Part shown: piece after piece, positions 8,555 to 18,039 of the stretch
Position numbering within the stretch: the first letter of the stretch is position 1
Layout of the letters: each line of letters starts with the position of its first letter
Source of the DNA: Bradyrhizobium sp. SK17
Lineage (GTDB): Bacteria; Pseudomonadota; Alphaproteobacteria; Rhizobiales; Xanthobacteraceae
Assembly (NCBI RefSeq): GCF_002831585.1
Contig: NZ_CP025113.1
Coordinates: 558,001-622,000 of the forward strand
DNA: 64,000 bases
Direction: 5' to 3'
Notes under the pieces: model-generated
The model's input: the letters and a program-made list of their open reading frames with translations, nothing else
Told to the model about the DNA's origin: nothing
Database searches by the model: none
Translations under genes and position numbers: made by a program

Positions 8555-9208
8555 ATGGCCAAACAGTCCAAAGCCGCCCGACCGCTGACCCACGCTCAGG
8601 TCTGGGCGGCGCTCGACCGGCTCGCCGAACGCGCCGGCCTGTCGCCGTCCGGACTTGCCAAGCAGTCCGGCCTCGATCCCACCACGTTCAACAAGTCCAA
8701 GCGCATCACCGGCGACGGCCGCGAACGCTGGCCGTCGACTGAATCGCTCTCCAAGGCGCTGGGCGCCACCAATGCCAGCATGGAGACCTTCGTACAGCTG
8801 CTCGGCGACAGCGCGCGCGGCGGCCAGTCGGTGCCGTTGATCGGCTTTGCCCAGGCCGGCGCCGGCGGCTATTTCGACGACGCCGGTTTTCCCGCCGGCA
8901 AGGGCTGGGATGAGGTCGCGCTGCCGGCGACATCAGACGAGCACGCCTATGCGCTGGAGATCGAGGGCGACTCGATGAAGCCGGCCTATCGCGAGGGCGA
9001 CATCATCGTGGTGTCGCCGGCGACCGCGATCCGCCGCGGCGACCGCGTGGTGGTGCGCACCACCGGCGGCGAGGTGATGGTGAAGGAGCTGAAGCGGCGT
9101 ACCGCCAAGGTGCTGGAGCTCGCCTCGCTCAATCCGGAGCATCCCGACCGCATGCTCGACACCGAGGAGGTGGCGTGGATCGCACGCGTCGTGTGGGCAA
9201 GCCAGTAA
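8555..9208 (+). CDS. HTH regulator with S24 (LexA/CI-like) C-terminal domain
   Basis: A 217-residue protein. The N-terminal domain (about 12-85) has a helix-turn-helix look (LAERAGLSPSGLAKQSGL then an STESLSKALG recognition-like helix). The C-terminal domain has the peptidase S24 pattern EGDSMKPAYREGDI with Ser140, and Lys177 in VMVKELKRR, forming the Ser-Lys dyad. AQAG at 99-102 fits the position of an autocleavage site. It resembles phage CI/LexA-type repressors but lacks any phage neighbours; it is likely a chromosomal stress-responsive regulator. ATG 8555 was chosen because upstream sequence in this frame is non-coding in character. Confidence 0.85.
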   Translation: MAKQSKAARPLTHAQVWAALDRLAERAGLSPSGLAKQSGLDPTTFNKSKRITGDGRERWPSTESLSKALGATNASMETFVQLLGDSARGGQSVPLIGFAQAGAGGYFDDAGFPAGKGWDEVALPATSDEHAYALEIEGDSMKPAYREGDIIVVSPATAIRRGDRVVVRTTGGEVMVKELKRRTAKVLELASLNPEHPDRMLDTEEVAWIARVVWASQ

Positions 9209-9214
9209 GCGCGC

Positions 9215-9682
9215 CTACTTCGACGCGCTCTGGCTCTGCATCCGGTCCTGGTGCACGAGCGACCAGACATAGGCCGCCACCGCGTCGACATCGCTGTCGG
9301 TGAGATCGCCGTCGCGTCCCGGCGCCAAGGCGATGTTGTTGCGGATGGTCTTCTTGATCTCGGCGAGGCTGTCGCCCCAGATCAGGCTGCCGACCGTCAG
9401 GTCATTGCCGTTGCCGGTGCCCTTGGCATCGTGTCCGTGACATTGAAAGCAGGTGCCGTTGGCCGCCTCACCGTGGAAGATGCGATCGCCAAGCACCACC
9501 TGCTCACGCGTCGCATCGACCGATACCGGAAGCGACGCAACGTCCGGCCGCGGCCCATCTGCACGGCCAGTTGCCGGGAACAGGGTCGCAGCGACGGCTG
9601 CCGCCATCGCCACGATCCTCATCGCTGCCACGCCGGCCGACAGTGTCACCATCATGCGCCTCCGCATCTGCTCCGGGCGCAT
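9215..9682 (-). CDS. Exported c-type cytochrome
   Basis: The 155-residue protein has a signal peptide (hydrophobic stretch about residues 20-38 ending PATGRA) and one haem-binding motif, C78-F-Q-C81-H82. The C terminus has the LTDSDVDAVAAYVWSL helix typical of class I cytochromes. It should be exported by Sec and matured in the periplasm. No clear axial methionine is visible where the usual MP motif would lie (NIALAPGRDGD), so the sixth ligand is uncertain. ATG 9682 has AAGG just upstream. It is convergent with the S24 regulator, six bases away. Confidence 0.85.
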   Translation of the reverse strand: MRPEQMRRRMMVTLSAGVAAMRIVAMAAAVAATLFPATGRADGPRPDVASLPVSVDATREQVVLGDRIFHGEAANGTCFQCHGHDAKGTGNGNDLTVGSLIWGDSLAEIKKTIRNNIALAPGRDGDLTDSDVDAVAAYVWSLVHQDRMQSQSASK

Positions 9683-9784
9683 TGTGCCTTAGGGCGAGTT
9701 GCCGACAATCAGGATCAAGGGCGTAGTCGCGTCCCTTCCCGAATTTTCGGTTCTGATTGGATCGGAACCGAGGCACTGATCGTC

Positions 9785-9816
9785 GTTGTCGTCCCGGCGT
9801 AGGCCGGGACGACAAC
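9785..9816 (-). terminator. Strong hairpin downstream of the aldolase gene
   Basis: A perfect 14-bp stem with a GTAG loop (arms 9785-9798 and 9803-9816; core GTCGTCCCGGC). It lies 28 nt past the stop of the leftward aldolase gene. There is no T-run, so it is either an mRNA-stabilising 3' structure or a minimal copy of the intergenic repeat family with GTCGTCCC/GGGACGAC arms rather than a classic intrinsic terminator. Confidence 0.55.
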
Positions 9817-9843
9817 GGAGGGTGCGGTCCGTTCGTAACGTCC

Positions 9844-10635
9844 TCACGTCGCGTAGTCCGGCTCCTTGCGGTCCAGCATCCGCTTCAGGGCATCGAAATG
9901 CCGTTGCGACGGGCTTGGGCCTTTGTAGAGGTGATCGTCGCGGAAATCGCGCCTGGTCTTCTCGACCACATGCTGCGGCAGTTGCTTGAGCGGCTGCTGG
10001 GTCCACATCGCGTAGATCTGCACCTGCGCAGCGCGCTCGATGTAATACAGCCGGTCATAGGCATCGGCGACGGTCTCGCCAACGGTCGAGATGCCGTGAT
10101 TGGCCATGAACAGGATGGTCTTGTTGCCGATCACCTTGGCGAGCCGTGCACCCTCCTCGGGATCGAGCGCCGGGCCGGTGTAGAGATCGTCATAGGCGAT
10201 CGCCTCCGACAGTCCGACCTCGGTCTGGCCGATCTCCTTGATGCGCGGATCCTCGAGCCGCGTCAGCGCGCTCGCATAGGGCATATGGGTATGGAACACT
10301 GCCTTGGCCTGCGGCAACGCCTTGTGGATCGGCGCATGGATGCAGAAGCAGGAGCGCTCGACCTCACCCTCGCCGCGCTTCACCTCGGCATCGTCGATGC
10401 CGACCTCCATGAAGGACGACGCGGTGACCTCCGACCAGTGCATGCCGAACGGAATCTGGTAGTAGCGGTCGGAGCGGCCGGGCACCACGAAGGTGAGGTG
10501 ATTGAAGATGCCTTCGGAGAAGCCGTGGATGTAAGCAAGCCGGTGCGCGGCCGCGAGATCGACCCGCGCCTGCCATTCCTCGGCGCTCGAACTGTCCTGC
10601 AACGACGTCGGCGAAACCCTGAACTGCATGCGCAT
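9844..10635 (-). CDS. Class II aldolase/adducin family protein
   Basis: A 263-residue protein with the class II aldolase fold. Metal-binding histidines are in FHTHMPYASAL and MANHGIST, with an early GFSEGIFNHLTF segment that matches the phosphate/substrate loop region of the family. Such proteins are fuculose- or ribulose-phosphate aldolase/epimerase relatives, but the adducin-like subgroup with a C-terminal YKGPSPSQRHFDALKRMLDR tail has no established substrate. It is cytosolic. The start is at 10635 (a second in-frame ATG lies at 10629). It stands alone, followed by a hairpin at 9785-9816. Confidence 0.88.
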   Translation of the reverse strand: MRMQFRVSPTSLQDSSSAEEWQARVDLAAAHRLAYIHGFSEGIFNHLTFVVPGRSDRYYQIPFGMHWSEVTASSFMEVGIDDAEVKRGEGEVERSCFCIHAPIHKALPQAKAVFHTHMPYASALTRLEDPRIKEIGQTEVGLSEAIAYDDLYTGPALDPEEGARLAKVIGNKTILFMANHGISTVGETVADAYDRLYYIERAAQVQIYAMWTQQPLKQLPQHVVEKTRRDFRDDHLYKGPSPSQRHFDALKRMLDRKEPDYAT

Positions 10636-10815
10636 GCTCCCATCTGTGCCGGCCTCTCGGTGAAGGCCATGCTGATTTTATGCGATGGATTGTAGCGCAA
10701 ATCGCCGCCAACCTCCGGTGAAATTGCCGATGGTCTGCCATCCGGATTTCGCGACCCGGCGCATCCGAGTGTTGAGCCTATGGCGTGTTGCGTCGCGACA
10801 CCCTAGAGTCAAAGC

Positions 10816-11748
10816 ATGTCAGAACAATTCTCTCGCAAGACAATCGCCGTCGTCGGCCTTGGCAGTATCGGCGGCATCATCGCCGGCCTGCTGCAAGCTG
10901 CTGCCAATCATGACGTGATCGCCTGCGTCAGAAGGTCGCTCGATCACCTGACGGTCGAGCGGGCGGAAGGTGTGGTCGATGTGCCGTTGCGTGCGCTCAC
11001 CGACCCGGCGCATGCGACGCCGGTCGACTGGGTGCTGCTCTCCACCAAGGCGCAGGATACGGCGTCAGCCGCGCCATGGCTGGAACGGCTGTGCGGGCCG
11101 CAGACGCGCGTCGCCGTCTTGCAAAACGGGATCGGCCATGCGGAGCGGCTGGCGCCACTGGTCGGCCCCGCCACCGTCGTTCCAACCATCGTCTACTACA
11201 ATGCCGAGCGGCTGGCACCGGATCGCGTCCGCATGCGTCGCGCCGGCGAGTACGAATTCGCGGTCGGCGACGACGCGGACGGCCGCGCATTCGAAGCGCT
11301 GCTCGACGGCACGCTGATGCGCGTGCTGCGCACCGCCGATTTCACCACCCGCGCCTGGCGCAAGCTTCTGCTCAACGCCGTCGCCAATCCGATCACCGCG
11401 CTGACCTTGCAGCGGCAGGCGGTGTTTCGCCGCGACGACGTCAAGGCGCTGTGCCTTGCGATTCTCGAAGAGGCCGCCAATGTCGGCCGCGCCGATGGTG
11501 CACAGCTTGCGTCCGACGAAGCCGAGCGAATGCTGGCGACGCTGCTGACCTATCCGCCCGACGCCGGCACCTCGATGTATTTCGATCGGGTCGCCGGACG
11601 GCCCTTCGAGGCCGACGCGCTCACGGGCGCGATCGTCGCGGCCGGCGAACGGCACCGCGTGCCGACGCCGCTCAACGGCCTGTTGCTGACGCTGTTGCGC
11701 GCCACCAGCGACGGCCTGCGCGACGCCGTCCAGGCCGAGCGGCGATGA
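10816..11748 (+). CDS. Ketopantoate reductase-like 2-dehydropantoate 2-reductase family oxidoreductase
   Basis: The 310-residue protein has an N-terminal Rossmann NADP site (VVGLGSIGGIIAGLLQ) and the ApbA/PanE C-terminal helical domain with AWRKLLLNAVANPITALT, which holds the catalytic lysine. It reduces a 2-oxo acid such as ketopantoate, though several paralogues in this group act on other substrates, so no panE symbol is given. It is cytosolic, transcribed alone, and convergent with the lysyl-tRNA synthetase gene with only 12 nt between stops. Confidence 0.88.
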   Translation: MSEQFSRKTIAVVGLGSIGGIIAGLLQAAANHDVIACVRRSLDHLTVERAEGVVDVPLRALTDPAHATPVDWVLLSTKAQDTASAAPWLERLCGPQTRVAVLQNGIGHAERLAPLVGPATVVPTIVYYNAERLAPDRVRMRRAGEYEFAVGDDADGRAFEALLDGTLMRVLRTADFTTRAWRKLLLNAVANPITALTLQRQAVFRRDDVKALCLAILEEAANVGRADGAQLASDEAERMLATLLTYPPDAGTSMYFDRVAGRPFEADALTGAIVAAGERHRVPTPLNGLLLTLLRATSDGLRDAVQAERR

Positions 11749-11760
11749 GAGGCGCGATCG

Positions 11761-13401
11761 CTACGACGACCGCGCCAGCGCGCCGTCGATCATGTTGACC
11801 GCGTTCTGCACGCCATAGACCGCGACGAAGGAGCCGAAGCGCGGGCCCTTCTCCTGGCCGAGCAGCACCTGGTAGAGCATGTTGAACCAGTCGAGCGAGA
11901 CGCCGGGGCGGCCATCCTTGCCCTTCTTGACCATGTCGAGGAACGGCTCGCGGCGGCCGATCTCGTAGACCACGTTCTGGATGTCTTCCGCGGCAGCATT
12001 CGCCGGCATGTTGGCGAGCGCATCGCGCAGATCCTGCAACGCGGCGCGTTCGCCGTCGGTCGGTTCGCGGAACTGCTTGGTCGGCGCCACGAAGTCGCGA
12101 TAATAGTTGATGGCGTAGCCGACCATCGCATCGAGCTTCGGATGCGTCTCCGGCGTCACGCCTGGACGGTAGCGGCCGATGAAGCCCCACAACGTCTCGG
12201 CGTTTTCCGCGTTCGACGACGACACCAGCGTCAGCAAGAGCTGGAAGGTGACCGGCATGTCGGCCTGCGGCGGCTTGCCGGAATGGATGTGCCAGACCGG
12301 ATTCTGCAACTGCTGCCGCGGCTCCTGGCGGGTGAAGCCATCAAGGAACTGCTGGTACTCGTCGACATTGCGCGGGATGACGTCGAAATACAGCCGCTTC
12401 GCCGCCTTCGGCTCGCGGTACATGAACAGCGACAGCGATTCCGGCGAGGCGTAACGCAGCCATTCGTCGATCGTCAGGCCGTTGCCCTTCGACTTCGAGA
12501 TTTTCTGGCCCTTGTCGTCGAGGAACAGTTCGTAGTTGAAGCCTTCCGGCGGCGTGCCGCCGAGCGCCGTGCAGATCTTCGCCGACAGCTTCACCGAGTC
12601 GATCAGGTCCTTGCCGGCCATTTCATAGTCGACGCCGAGCGCGTACCAGCGCATCGCCCAGTCCGGCTTCCATTGCAGCTTGCAACGGCCGCCGGTGACC
12701 GGAACGGTGACGCTCTCCTTGGTGTCGGGATCCTCATACGAGATCGTGCCGGCCTTGGCGTCATGCGCCGTCACCGGCACGTAGAGCACGAGGCCGGTGC
12801 GCGGGCAGATCGGCAGGAACGGCGAGTAGCTCGCGGCGCGCTCTTCGCGCAGCGAGGGCAGCATGATCGCCATCACCTTCTCGATCCGCTCCAGCATACG
12901 GAGCAGCGCGGCGTCGAAGCGGCCGGAGGTGTAGTATTCGGTCGAGCTTGCGAACTCGTAGTCGAAACCGAACTGGTCGAGGAAGGCGCGCAGCCGCGCA
13001 TTGTTGTGCTGGCCGAAGCTCGGATGGGTGCCGAACGGATCGGGCACCTTGGTCAGCGGCTTGCCGAGATGCTGTTGCAGCAGCTCCTTGTTCGGTACGT
13101 TGTCCGGCACCTTGCGCAGGCCGTCCATGTCGTCCGAGAAGGCGAGCAGCCGCGTCTTGATCTTGTCCTCGGTGAGCACGCGGAAGGCGTGGCGCACCAT
13201 GGTGGTGCGCGCGACCTCGCCGAAGGTGCCGATATGCGGCAGGCCCGACGGGCCGTAGCCAGTCTCGAACAGCACCTCGTCCTTGGGATTTTTCTTCAGC
13301 CGCGCCACAATCGCTTTCGCCTGCTCGAACGGCCAGGCGTTGGATTGTTCGGCGAGCGCCCGCAGGTCGCTCGGGCTGGCGGCAAGATCAATCACGGACA
13401 T
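11761..13401 (-). CDS. lysK: Class I lysyl-tRNA synthetase
   Basis: A 546-residue class I aminoacyl-tRNA synthetase, charging tRNA-Lys. The signature motifs are [10 protein letters not shown] (HIGH-type, His56) near the N terminus and KISKSKGNG (KMSKS-type) at about residue 300, with the LysRS-I middle region ([35 protein letters not shown]). Many bacteria use the unrelated class II enzyme; class I LysRS is typical of alphaproteobacteria and archaea. Start ATG 13401. No class II lysS is seen in the window. Confidence 0.95.
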   Translation of the reverse strand: MSVIDLAASPSDLRALAEQSNAWPFEQAKAIVARLKKNPKDEVLFETGYGPSGLPHIGTFGEVARTTMVRHAFRVLTEDKIKTRLLAFSDDMDGLRKVPDNVPNKELLQQHLGKPLTKVPDPFGTHPSFGQHNNARLRAFLDQFGFDYEFASSTEYYTSGRFDAALLRMLERIEKVMAIMLPSLREERAASYSPFLPICPRTGLVLYVPVTAHDAKAGTISYEDPDTKESVTVPVTGGRCKLQWKPDWAMRWYALGVDYEMAGKDLIDSVKLSAKICTALGGTPPEGFNYELFLDDKGQKISKSKGNGLTIDEWLRYASPESLSLFMYREPKAAKRLYFDVIPRNVDEYQQFLDGFTRQEPRQQLQNPVWHIHSGKPPQADMPVTFQLLLTLVSSSNAENAETLWGFIGRYRPGVTPETHPKLDAMVGYAINYYRDFVAPTKQFREPTDGERAALQDLRDALANMPANAAAEDIQNVVYEIGRREPFLDMVKKGKDGRPGVSLDWFNMLYQVLLGQEKGPRFGSFVAVYGVQNAVNMIDGALARSS

Positions 13402-13465
13402 TCTTCAGGCTTTCTCCAAAAAGGCCGCGAAAACTAACGCTTTCGCGGCAAAATGCAAAACTGCG

Positions 13466-13613
13466 CTCCCTCGCCCCGCCCTTGCGGGAGAGGGCTGGGG
13501 TGAGGGGCTCGATCCGCATCGCAAACCGAGAGACGGAATCGCGGAGGGCCCCCCTCACCCGGAATTCAAGCTACGCTTGAATTCCGACCTCTCCCCGCAA
13601 GCGGGGCGAGGTG
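13466..13613. repeat. Intergenic palindromic repeat, family A
   Basis: Arms CTCCCTCGCCCCGCCCTTGC (from 13466) and CCTCTCCCCGCAAGCGGGGC (near 13588) pair across the element, with an inner perfect hairpin GGAATTCAAGC/GCTTGAATTCC at 13561-13585. Its layout is nearly the same as the copy at 6765-6908. It lies upstream of lysK and downstream of the leftward solute-binding protein gene. Confidence 0.75.
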
Positions 13614-13626
13614 AAGACCGACCGAG

Positions 13627-14634
13627 TCAAAACGGGCTGATCGAGAAGTAACGCAGCCACAGATCGGTGTAGCGGCCTTTTTCCCAGATCCTGAACAGCG
13701 CCCAGTTCAGCGACTGCCGCAGCAGGTCGTTGCCCTTGCGCACGGCGATGCCGACGCCCTCGCCGAAATAGCGGCTTTCGACGAAGGGTCCGCCGGAGAA
13801 CGCGCAGCACCCGTCCGAGTCCGTGCCGTTGATCCAGAACGCCAGCGAGATCGCATCGCCAAAGATGAAGTCGACCTCGCCGCGGCGCAGCGCCGCGCGC
13901 AGCGCATCGTTATCCGGGTAGGAGTGGATCTCGGCGTCGGTGAACATCGCCTTGAGGTAGGCCTCGTGCGAGGTGCCGGCGATCACGCCGACCTTCTTGC
14001 CTTCGAGATATTCGGGGCGGATTTCCGGCATCACATTGTCGCGGCGCGACACGAAGCGTGCCGGCGCGCGGTAATAGGGATCGGTGAAATCGACCTTGGC
14101 GCGCAACTGCGGCGTCACCGCCATCGACGCGATGATGGCGTCGCCCCGGTTGGTGGCGAGCGCATCGATCAGGGTCTCGAAGCGGCGCATCTGGATGGTG
14201 CAGGTGACCTTGATCTCGTCGCAGAGCGCGCGCGCCAGGTCGACGTTGAAGCCGGCAGGATTGCCGTCGGGACCGGTGAAGTTGAACGGCGGATAATCGG
14301 TCTCGGTCAGGAAGCGGATCACGGTGAGGCGCGACAGGTCCGGGCGATCCGGCCGACGGCGCGGGTCCCAGAACCCGGGCACGGCCTGCGGCGCGGCCGC
14401 GGCGGCCTTGGGCGGTTGGGCCGGGGCGGTCGGCGCAGCGGCTGCCGGAGGCGTCGCGGGCACGGCTTGAGCAGGAGCGGCCGCGGTGGGCGGAGCCGGC
14501 GCCGTCTTGGCCGCCGGTGGCGTCTGCGCGGACGCTGGACCGGCCAGGACCAGCAAACCGGCCGCCATCACTCCCACAACCAGGCAGAGCTGGCGCGAGC
14601 GGACGGCAAAGGGCTGGGTGAACGGGTCGGGCAT
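13627..14634 (-). CDS. Periplasmic solute-binding protein (family 3, amino-acid type)
   Basis: The protein has about 335 residues from ATG 14634: a signal peptide (LCLVVGVMAAGLLVLAGPASA), then an unusually long Ala/Pro-rich linker of about 50 residues, then the family 3 substrate-binding domain (FLTETDYPPFNFTGPDGNPA, GFNVDLARALCDE, GDAIIASMAVTPQLRAKVDF, the YYRAPARFV block, GVIAGTSHEAYLK). It should bind an amino acid or similar polar ligand. No ABC permease or ATPase is adjacent, so it may work with a remote transporter or in sensing. The frame is open to 14718, but the extra residues precede the signal peptide. Confidence 0.85.
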   Translation of the reverse strand: MPDPFTQPFAVRSRQLCLVVGVMAAGLLVLAGPASAQTPPAAKTAPAPPTAAAPAQAVPATPPAAAAPTAPAQPPKAAAAAPQAVPGFWDPRRRPDRPDLSRLTVIRFLTETDYPPFNFTGPDGNPAGFNVDLARALCDEIKVTCTIQMRRFETLIDALATNRGDAIIASMAVTPQLRAKVDFTDPYYRAPARFVSRRDNVMPEIRPEYLEGKKVGVIAGTSHEAYLKAMFTDAEIHSYPDNDALRAALRRGEVDFIFGDAISLAFWINGTDSDGCCAFSGGPFVESRYFGEGVGIAVRKGNDLLRQSLNWALFRIWEKGRYTDLWLRYFSISPF

Positions 14635-14725
14635 AACCGGCAATTTTAGGGAATTGAACGGCTTATAGACCATCCGGCGCCCGTTGCGAGCGCCGAATGG
14701 GTTAATTCTCGGCCGCAAATGGCGG

Positions 14726-15316
14726 TCAGAGATACCGTTTGAGATCGGCCGCGGCCTCTTCCGGCGTCCGTTTCAGATTGAACGGCGCAACGAAATGGCC
14801 GTCGCGGTCCATCAGATAGATCAGCGCGGTGTGATCCATCGTGTAGTCACCATCCTTCAGCGGCACCTTCTTGGCGTAGACGCGGTAGCTCGACAGCACC
14901 TTGGCGATCGACGCGGGATCGCCGGTCAGGCCCTTGAGATGCGGATCGAAGCTCGACAGATAGTCCTTCATCGCGGCTGCGGTGTCGCGCTCCGGATCGA
15001 CCGAGACGAAATAGGCATTCACGCGGTCAGCGTCCTTGCCCATCGCCTTGAGGACCTCGGAGATCTCGAACAGCGAGGTCGGGCAGACGTCCGGGCAATG
15101 GGTGAAGCCGAAGAAGATCAGGGTCGGCTTGCCCTGCAGATTCTTGTCGGTGACGGTCTGGCCGGACTGGTCGGTAAGCTGGAACGGACCGCCGATCGCG
15201 GCCGGCGCGGCCACGGTGCGCAGGCCACCGATCGCCCACAGCATGAGGAACAGGCCGACCGCGAGGCTGGCGGCGAAGGCGGCGAAGATCACCAGCGGGC
15301 GGGTGGTCTGGGGCAT
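14726..15316 (-). CDS. SCO1/SenC family protein (copper/thioredoxin-like)
   Basis: A 196-residue protein with an N-terminal membrane anchor (residues about 7-28) and a thioredoxin fold facing the periplasm. The copper motif is HCPDVCPTSL (CxxxC), and a distal His is in DHTALIYLMD. SCO proteins help deliver copper to the CuA centre of cytochrome c oxidase or act as periplasmic thiol reductants. The gene is leftward with a short membrane protein immediately upstream (15336-15524), probably in the same transcript. Start ATG 15316. Confidence 0.93.
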   Translation of the reverse strand: MPQTTRPLVIFAAFAASLAVGLFLMLWAIGGLRTVAAPAAIGGPFQLTDQSGQTVTDKNLQGKPTLIFFGFTHCPDVCPTSLFEISEVLKAMGKDADRVNAYFVSVDPERDTAAAMKDYLSSFDPHLKGLTGDPASIAKVLSSYRVYAKKVPLKDGDYTMDHTALIYLMDRDGHFVAPFNLKRTPEEAAADLKRYL

Positions 15317-15335
15317 GATACGAGGCGCGTCCTTG

Positions 15336-15524
15336 TCAGAAGCAGGCGGAGATGCCGGCCGTGATCATTTCGAAAAACACCGCGGTCCCGTAGTGGAACC
15401 AGAGCGCAGCGGCGGCAAGCAAGGCCAATCCGCCGATCCCGGCAGCGCCCCACAGGATCGCAGACGCCACCCGGCCCTGCGGAGCCGTCACGAGCTCGGT
15501 TGGGGTGGAGATCGGCTGAACCAT
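15336..15524 (-). CDS. Short single-span membrane protein beside the SCO gene
   Basis: A 62-residue protein with a hydrophilic N terminus and a membrane helix from about residue 19 to 41 (ASAILWGAAGIGGLALLAAA), ending FEMITAGISACF. It lies 19 nt upstream of the SCO gene on the same strand. The tight spacing and clean ATG suggest a real conserved small gene, but I do not recognise a family. It might be a respiratory-complex assembly partner; that is inferred from position only. Confidence 0.6.
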   Translation of the reverse strand: MVQPISTPTELVTAPQGRVASAILWGAAGIGGLALLAAAALWFHYGTAVFFEMITAGISACF

Positions 15525-15635
15525 GGGGATTCAGATAGGCCGGGTTCCGGCAGGCGGCAAGCACAATGCCGGTTGCCGGCTGTCAAATGATGGCGAGGCG
15601 AATGCCCACCATGTCTCGGGACGACCGAACTAAAC

Positions 15636-16103
15636 TCAGCGCGCGGGCTTCGGCGCCGAGGCCTGGGCGTTGAGGTAGCACGGCTTGTACAGCGCCTGCA
15701 GTTGCTTGCCGCGCAGGAAGATCATGTTGCGGGTCAGGCCACCGCGGTCGTTGATCCATTTGCGCACCGCCGGCGGGTACATCAGGTACAGCATATGGGT
15801 GGCTTCCGGATTGGGCACCGGGCGGCCATTGTCGCCGTAATCCCAGGCGGCATGGAAGCCGAGGCTGGCGTGCGAGGTCACGCAGATCCGGTCGTGAGGA
15901 ACCTTGCCGAGCACGATGGTGCAGGCCGAGGCGCAAAGCCCGTCGATGATGACCGTCTCACCTGACGTACGCAGGTCCTGGTACTTGTCGACATAGACCC
16001 CGATCTTGCCGCCGCGATCGTCGGCGATCCTGACCACTGCCTGTGACGCCCCCATTCCCGCCAGCAAGAGAACCGCCGCGAGCAACCCCGTCATCAACTT
16101 CAT
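15636..16103 (-). CDS. Exported protein with ClpP-like Ser motif (COG3904-like)
   Basis: The 155-residue protein begins MKLMTGLLAAVLLLAGMGASQA, a clear signal peptide. The mature part has VIIDGLCASACTIVLG, which resembles the nucleophile loop of ClpP/SppA-type periplasmic proteins (Ser in the SACT motif), followed by HASLGFHAAW. It matches a family common in Bradyrhizobium as paralogues with no known function. The protein is short and a complete catalytic triad is not evident, so activity is doubtful. ATG 16103 was chosen because the longer frame upstream (to 16472) reads as non-coding. Confidence 0.75.
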   Translation of the reverse strand: MKLMTGLLAAVLLLAGMGASQAVVRIADDRGGKIGVYVDKYQDLRTSGETVIIDGLCASACTIVLGKVPHDRICVTSHASLGFHAAWDYGDNGRPVPNPEATHMLYLMYPPAVRKWINDRGGLTRNMIFLRGKQLQALYKPCYLNAQASAPKPAR

Positions 16104-16380
16104 TGGCCAGCCCCAGTCGAAACCGAATCTGTTGGTCTTGTGATGCAAGATGATGGGAGCGTGTTGCGAGAGTCGATTTTTGTCCAGACAAGCAAAGCCG
16201 ATCAAAACAAATTCAAATTGGGTGTTGCGCGCACGCTGCAGTGACGCGCGGAAAAGGTCCCAAACTGGAACAACTTGCCGCAACTGCTTGGTGCCTCGCC
16301 GCCACAGGCAAGGTCCATTTGGCGTTGACCGCGCGCAATGACGCGGTCTTGAATCCGTGCCGGGACGGGGGAAGCAAAAC

Positions 16381-18039
16381 ATGGCTGACGATGCAGATGT
16401 GATCGTGATTGGCGCGGGCCTTGCCGGCCTCGTCGCCGCGACCGAGATCGCCGATGCCGGCAAACGCGTCATCGTGCTGGATCAGGAAGGGGAACAGAGC
16501 CTCGGCGGCCAGGCCTTCTGGTCGTTCGGCGGCTTGTTCCTGGTCGATTCGCCGGAACAGCGCCGGCTCGGCATCAAGGACTCCGCTGACCTCGCGCTAC
16601 AGGACTGGATGGGCACCGCCGGTTTCGATCGCGCAGAGGACCACTGGCCGCGCAAATGGGCCGAAGCCTATGTCGGCTTCGCGGCCGGCGAGAAGCGCGA
16701 CTGGCTGCGCGCGATGGGCCATCGCATCTTCCCGGTGGTCGGCTGGGCCGAGCGCGGCGGCTATGACGCGATGGGCCACGGCAATTCGGTGCCCCGCTTT
16801 CATGTCACCTGGGGCACCGGCCCCGGCATCGTCGAGCCGTTCGAGCGCCGTGCGCGCGCGGCTGCGAACAGCGGACGGCTGGTGTTCAAGTTCCGGCATC
16901 GCGTCGATGCGCTCAGCGTCAGCAACGGCACGGTCGACGGCGTCAGCGGCGCGATCCTGGAACCGAGCTCGGTCGAACGCGGCAAGAGCTCCTCGCGCAA
17001 GGTGGACGGCGACTTTTCGCTGCGCGCACAGGCCGTCATCGTCGCCTCCGGCGGCATCGGCGGCAATCACGACCTGGTCAGGCAGAACTGGCCGCAACGA
17101 CTCGGCGAACCGCCGAAGTTCATGATCTCCGGCGTGCCCGAACACGTCGACGGCCGCATGATCGGGATCACCGAGCAGGCCGGCGGCCGGCTGATCAACC
17201 GCGACCGCATGTGGCACTATGTCGAGGGCATCCAGAACTGGAACCCGATCTGGCCGCGTCATGGCATCCGGATCCTGCCGGGACCGTCGTCGATGTGGTT
17301 CGACGCCACGGGCAAGCGGCTGCCGGCGCCACTGTTCCCTGGCTCCGACACGCTCGGGCAGCTGCATTACATCATGAGCACCGGCTACGATTATTCCTGG
17401 TTCATCCTGACCCAGAGCATCATCAAGAAGGAGTTCGCGCTCTCCGGCTCCGAGCAGAACCCTGACCTCACCGGCAAAAGCTGGCGCATGACGATCAAGC
17501 GCGCCACCAACAAGGGCGCGCCGGCGCCGGTCGAGGCGTTCAAGCAGCACGGCGCCGACTTCATCGTGCGCGACAACCTCGCCGACCTCGTCGGCGCCAT
17601 GAACAAGCTCGCGGGCAACGACCTGCTGAAGCTCGATGCGATCAAGGCGCAGATCGAGGCGCGCGACCGCGAGATCACCAACCCCTATGTCAAGGATGCG
17701 CAGGTGATGAACCTGCACAACGCGCGGCGCTATATCGGCGACCGGCTGATCCGGACCGCGAAGCCGCACCGCATCCTCGATCCCGACCACGGCCCGCTGA
17801 TCGCGGTGAAGCTCAACATCCTGACCCGCAAGACGCTCGGCGGCTTCGAGACCGACCTCGAGTCGCGCGTGTTCGGCAACGACCATCAGATCATCCGCGG
17901 GCTCTATGCCGCTGGCGAAGCCGCCGGCTTCGGCGGCGGCGGCATGCACGGCTATCGCTCGCTCGAAGGCACCTTCCTCGGCGGCTGCCTGTTCTCCGGC
18001 CGCAACGCCGGGCGCGCGGCGGCGAAGGCGGTGGGCTAG
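16381..18039 (+). CDS. FAD-binding dehydrogenase (fumarate reductase/KstD-like)
   Basis: A 552-residue flavoprotein. It has the ADP-binding GxGxxG loop DVIVIGAGLAGLVAATEIADAG at the N terminus, the QAFWSFGG block, IVASGGIGGNHDLV, and a C-terminal GLYAAGEAAGFGGGGMHGYR that closes on FAD. This pattern is the FAD-binding dehydrogenase group often annotated near 3-ketosteroid or fumarate-type dehydrogenases; its substrate is unknown. ATG 16381 has GGGGGAAG upstream. The 277-nt spacer before it holds no recognised site beyond the divergent start of the exported protein. Confidence 0.88.
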   Translation: MADDADVIVIGAGLAGLVAATEIADAGKRVIVLDQEGEQSLGGQAFWSFGGLFLVDSPEQRRLGIKDSADLALQDWMGTAGFDRAEDHWPRKWAEAYVGFAAGEKRDWLRAMGHRIFPVVGWAERGGYDAMGHGNSVPRFHVTWGTGPGIVEPFERRARAAANSGRLVFKFRHRVDALSVSNGTVDGVSGAILEPSSVERGKSSSRKVDGDFSLRAQAVIVASGGIGGNHDLVRQNWPQRLGEPPKFMISGVPEHVDGRMIGITEQAGGRLINRDRMWHYVEGIQNWNPIWPRHGIRILPGPSSMWFDATGKRLPAPLFPGSDTLGQLHYIMSTGYDYSWFILTQSIIKKEFALSGSEQNPDLTGKSWRMTIKRATNKGAPAPVEAFKQHGADFIVRDNLADLVGAMNKLAGNDLLKLDAIKAQIEARDREITNPYVKDAQVMNLHNARRYIGDRLIRTAKPHRILDPDHGPLIAVKLNILTRKTLGGFETDLESRVFGNDHQIIRGLYAAGEAAGFGGGGMHGYRSLEGTFLGGCLFSGRNAGRAAAKAVG

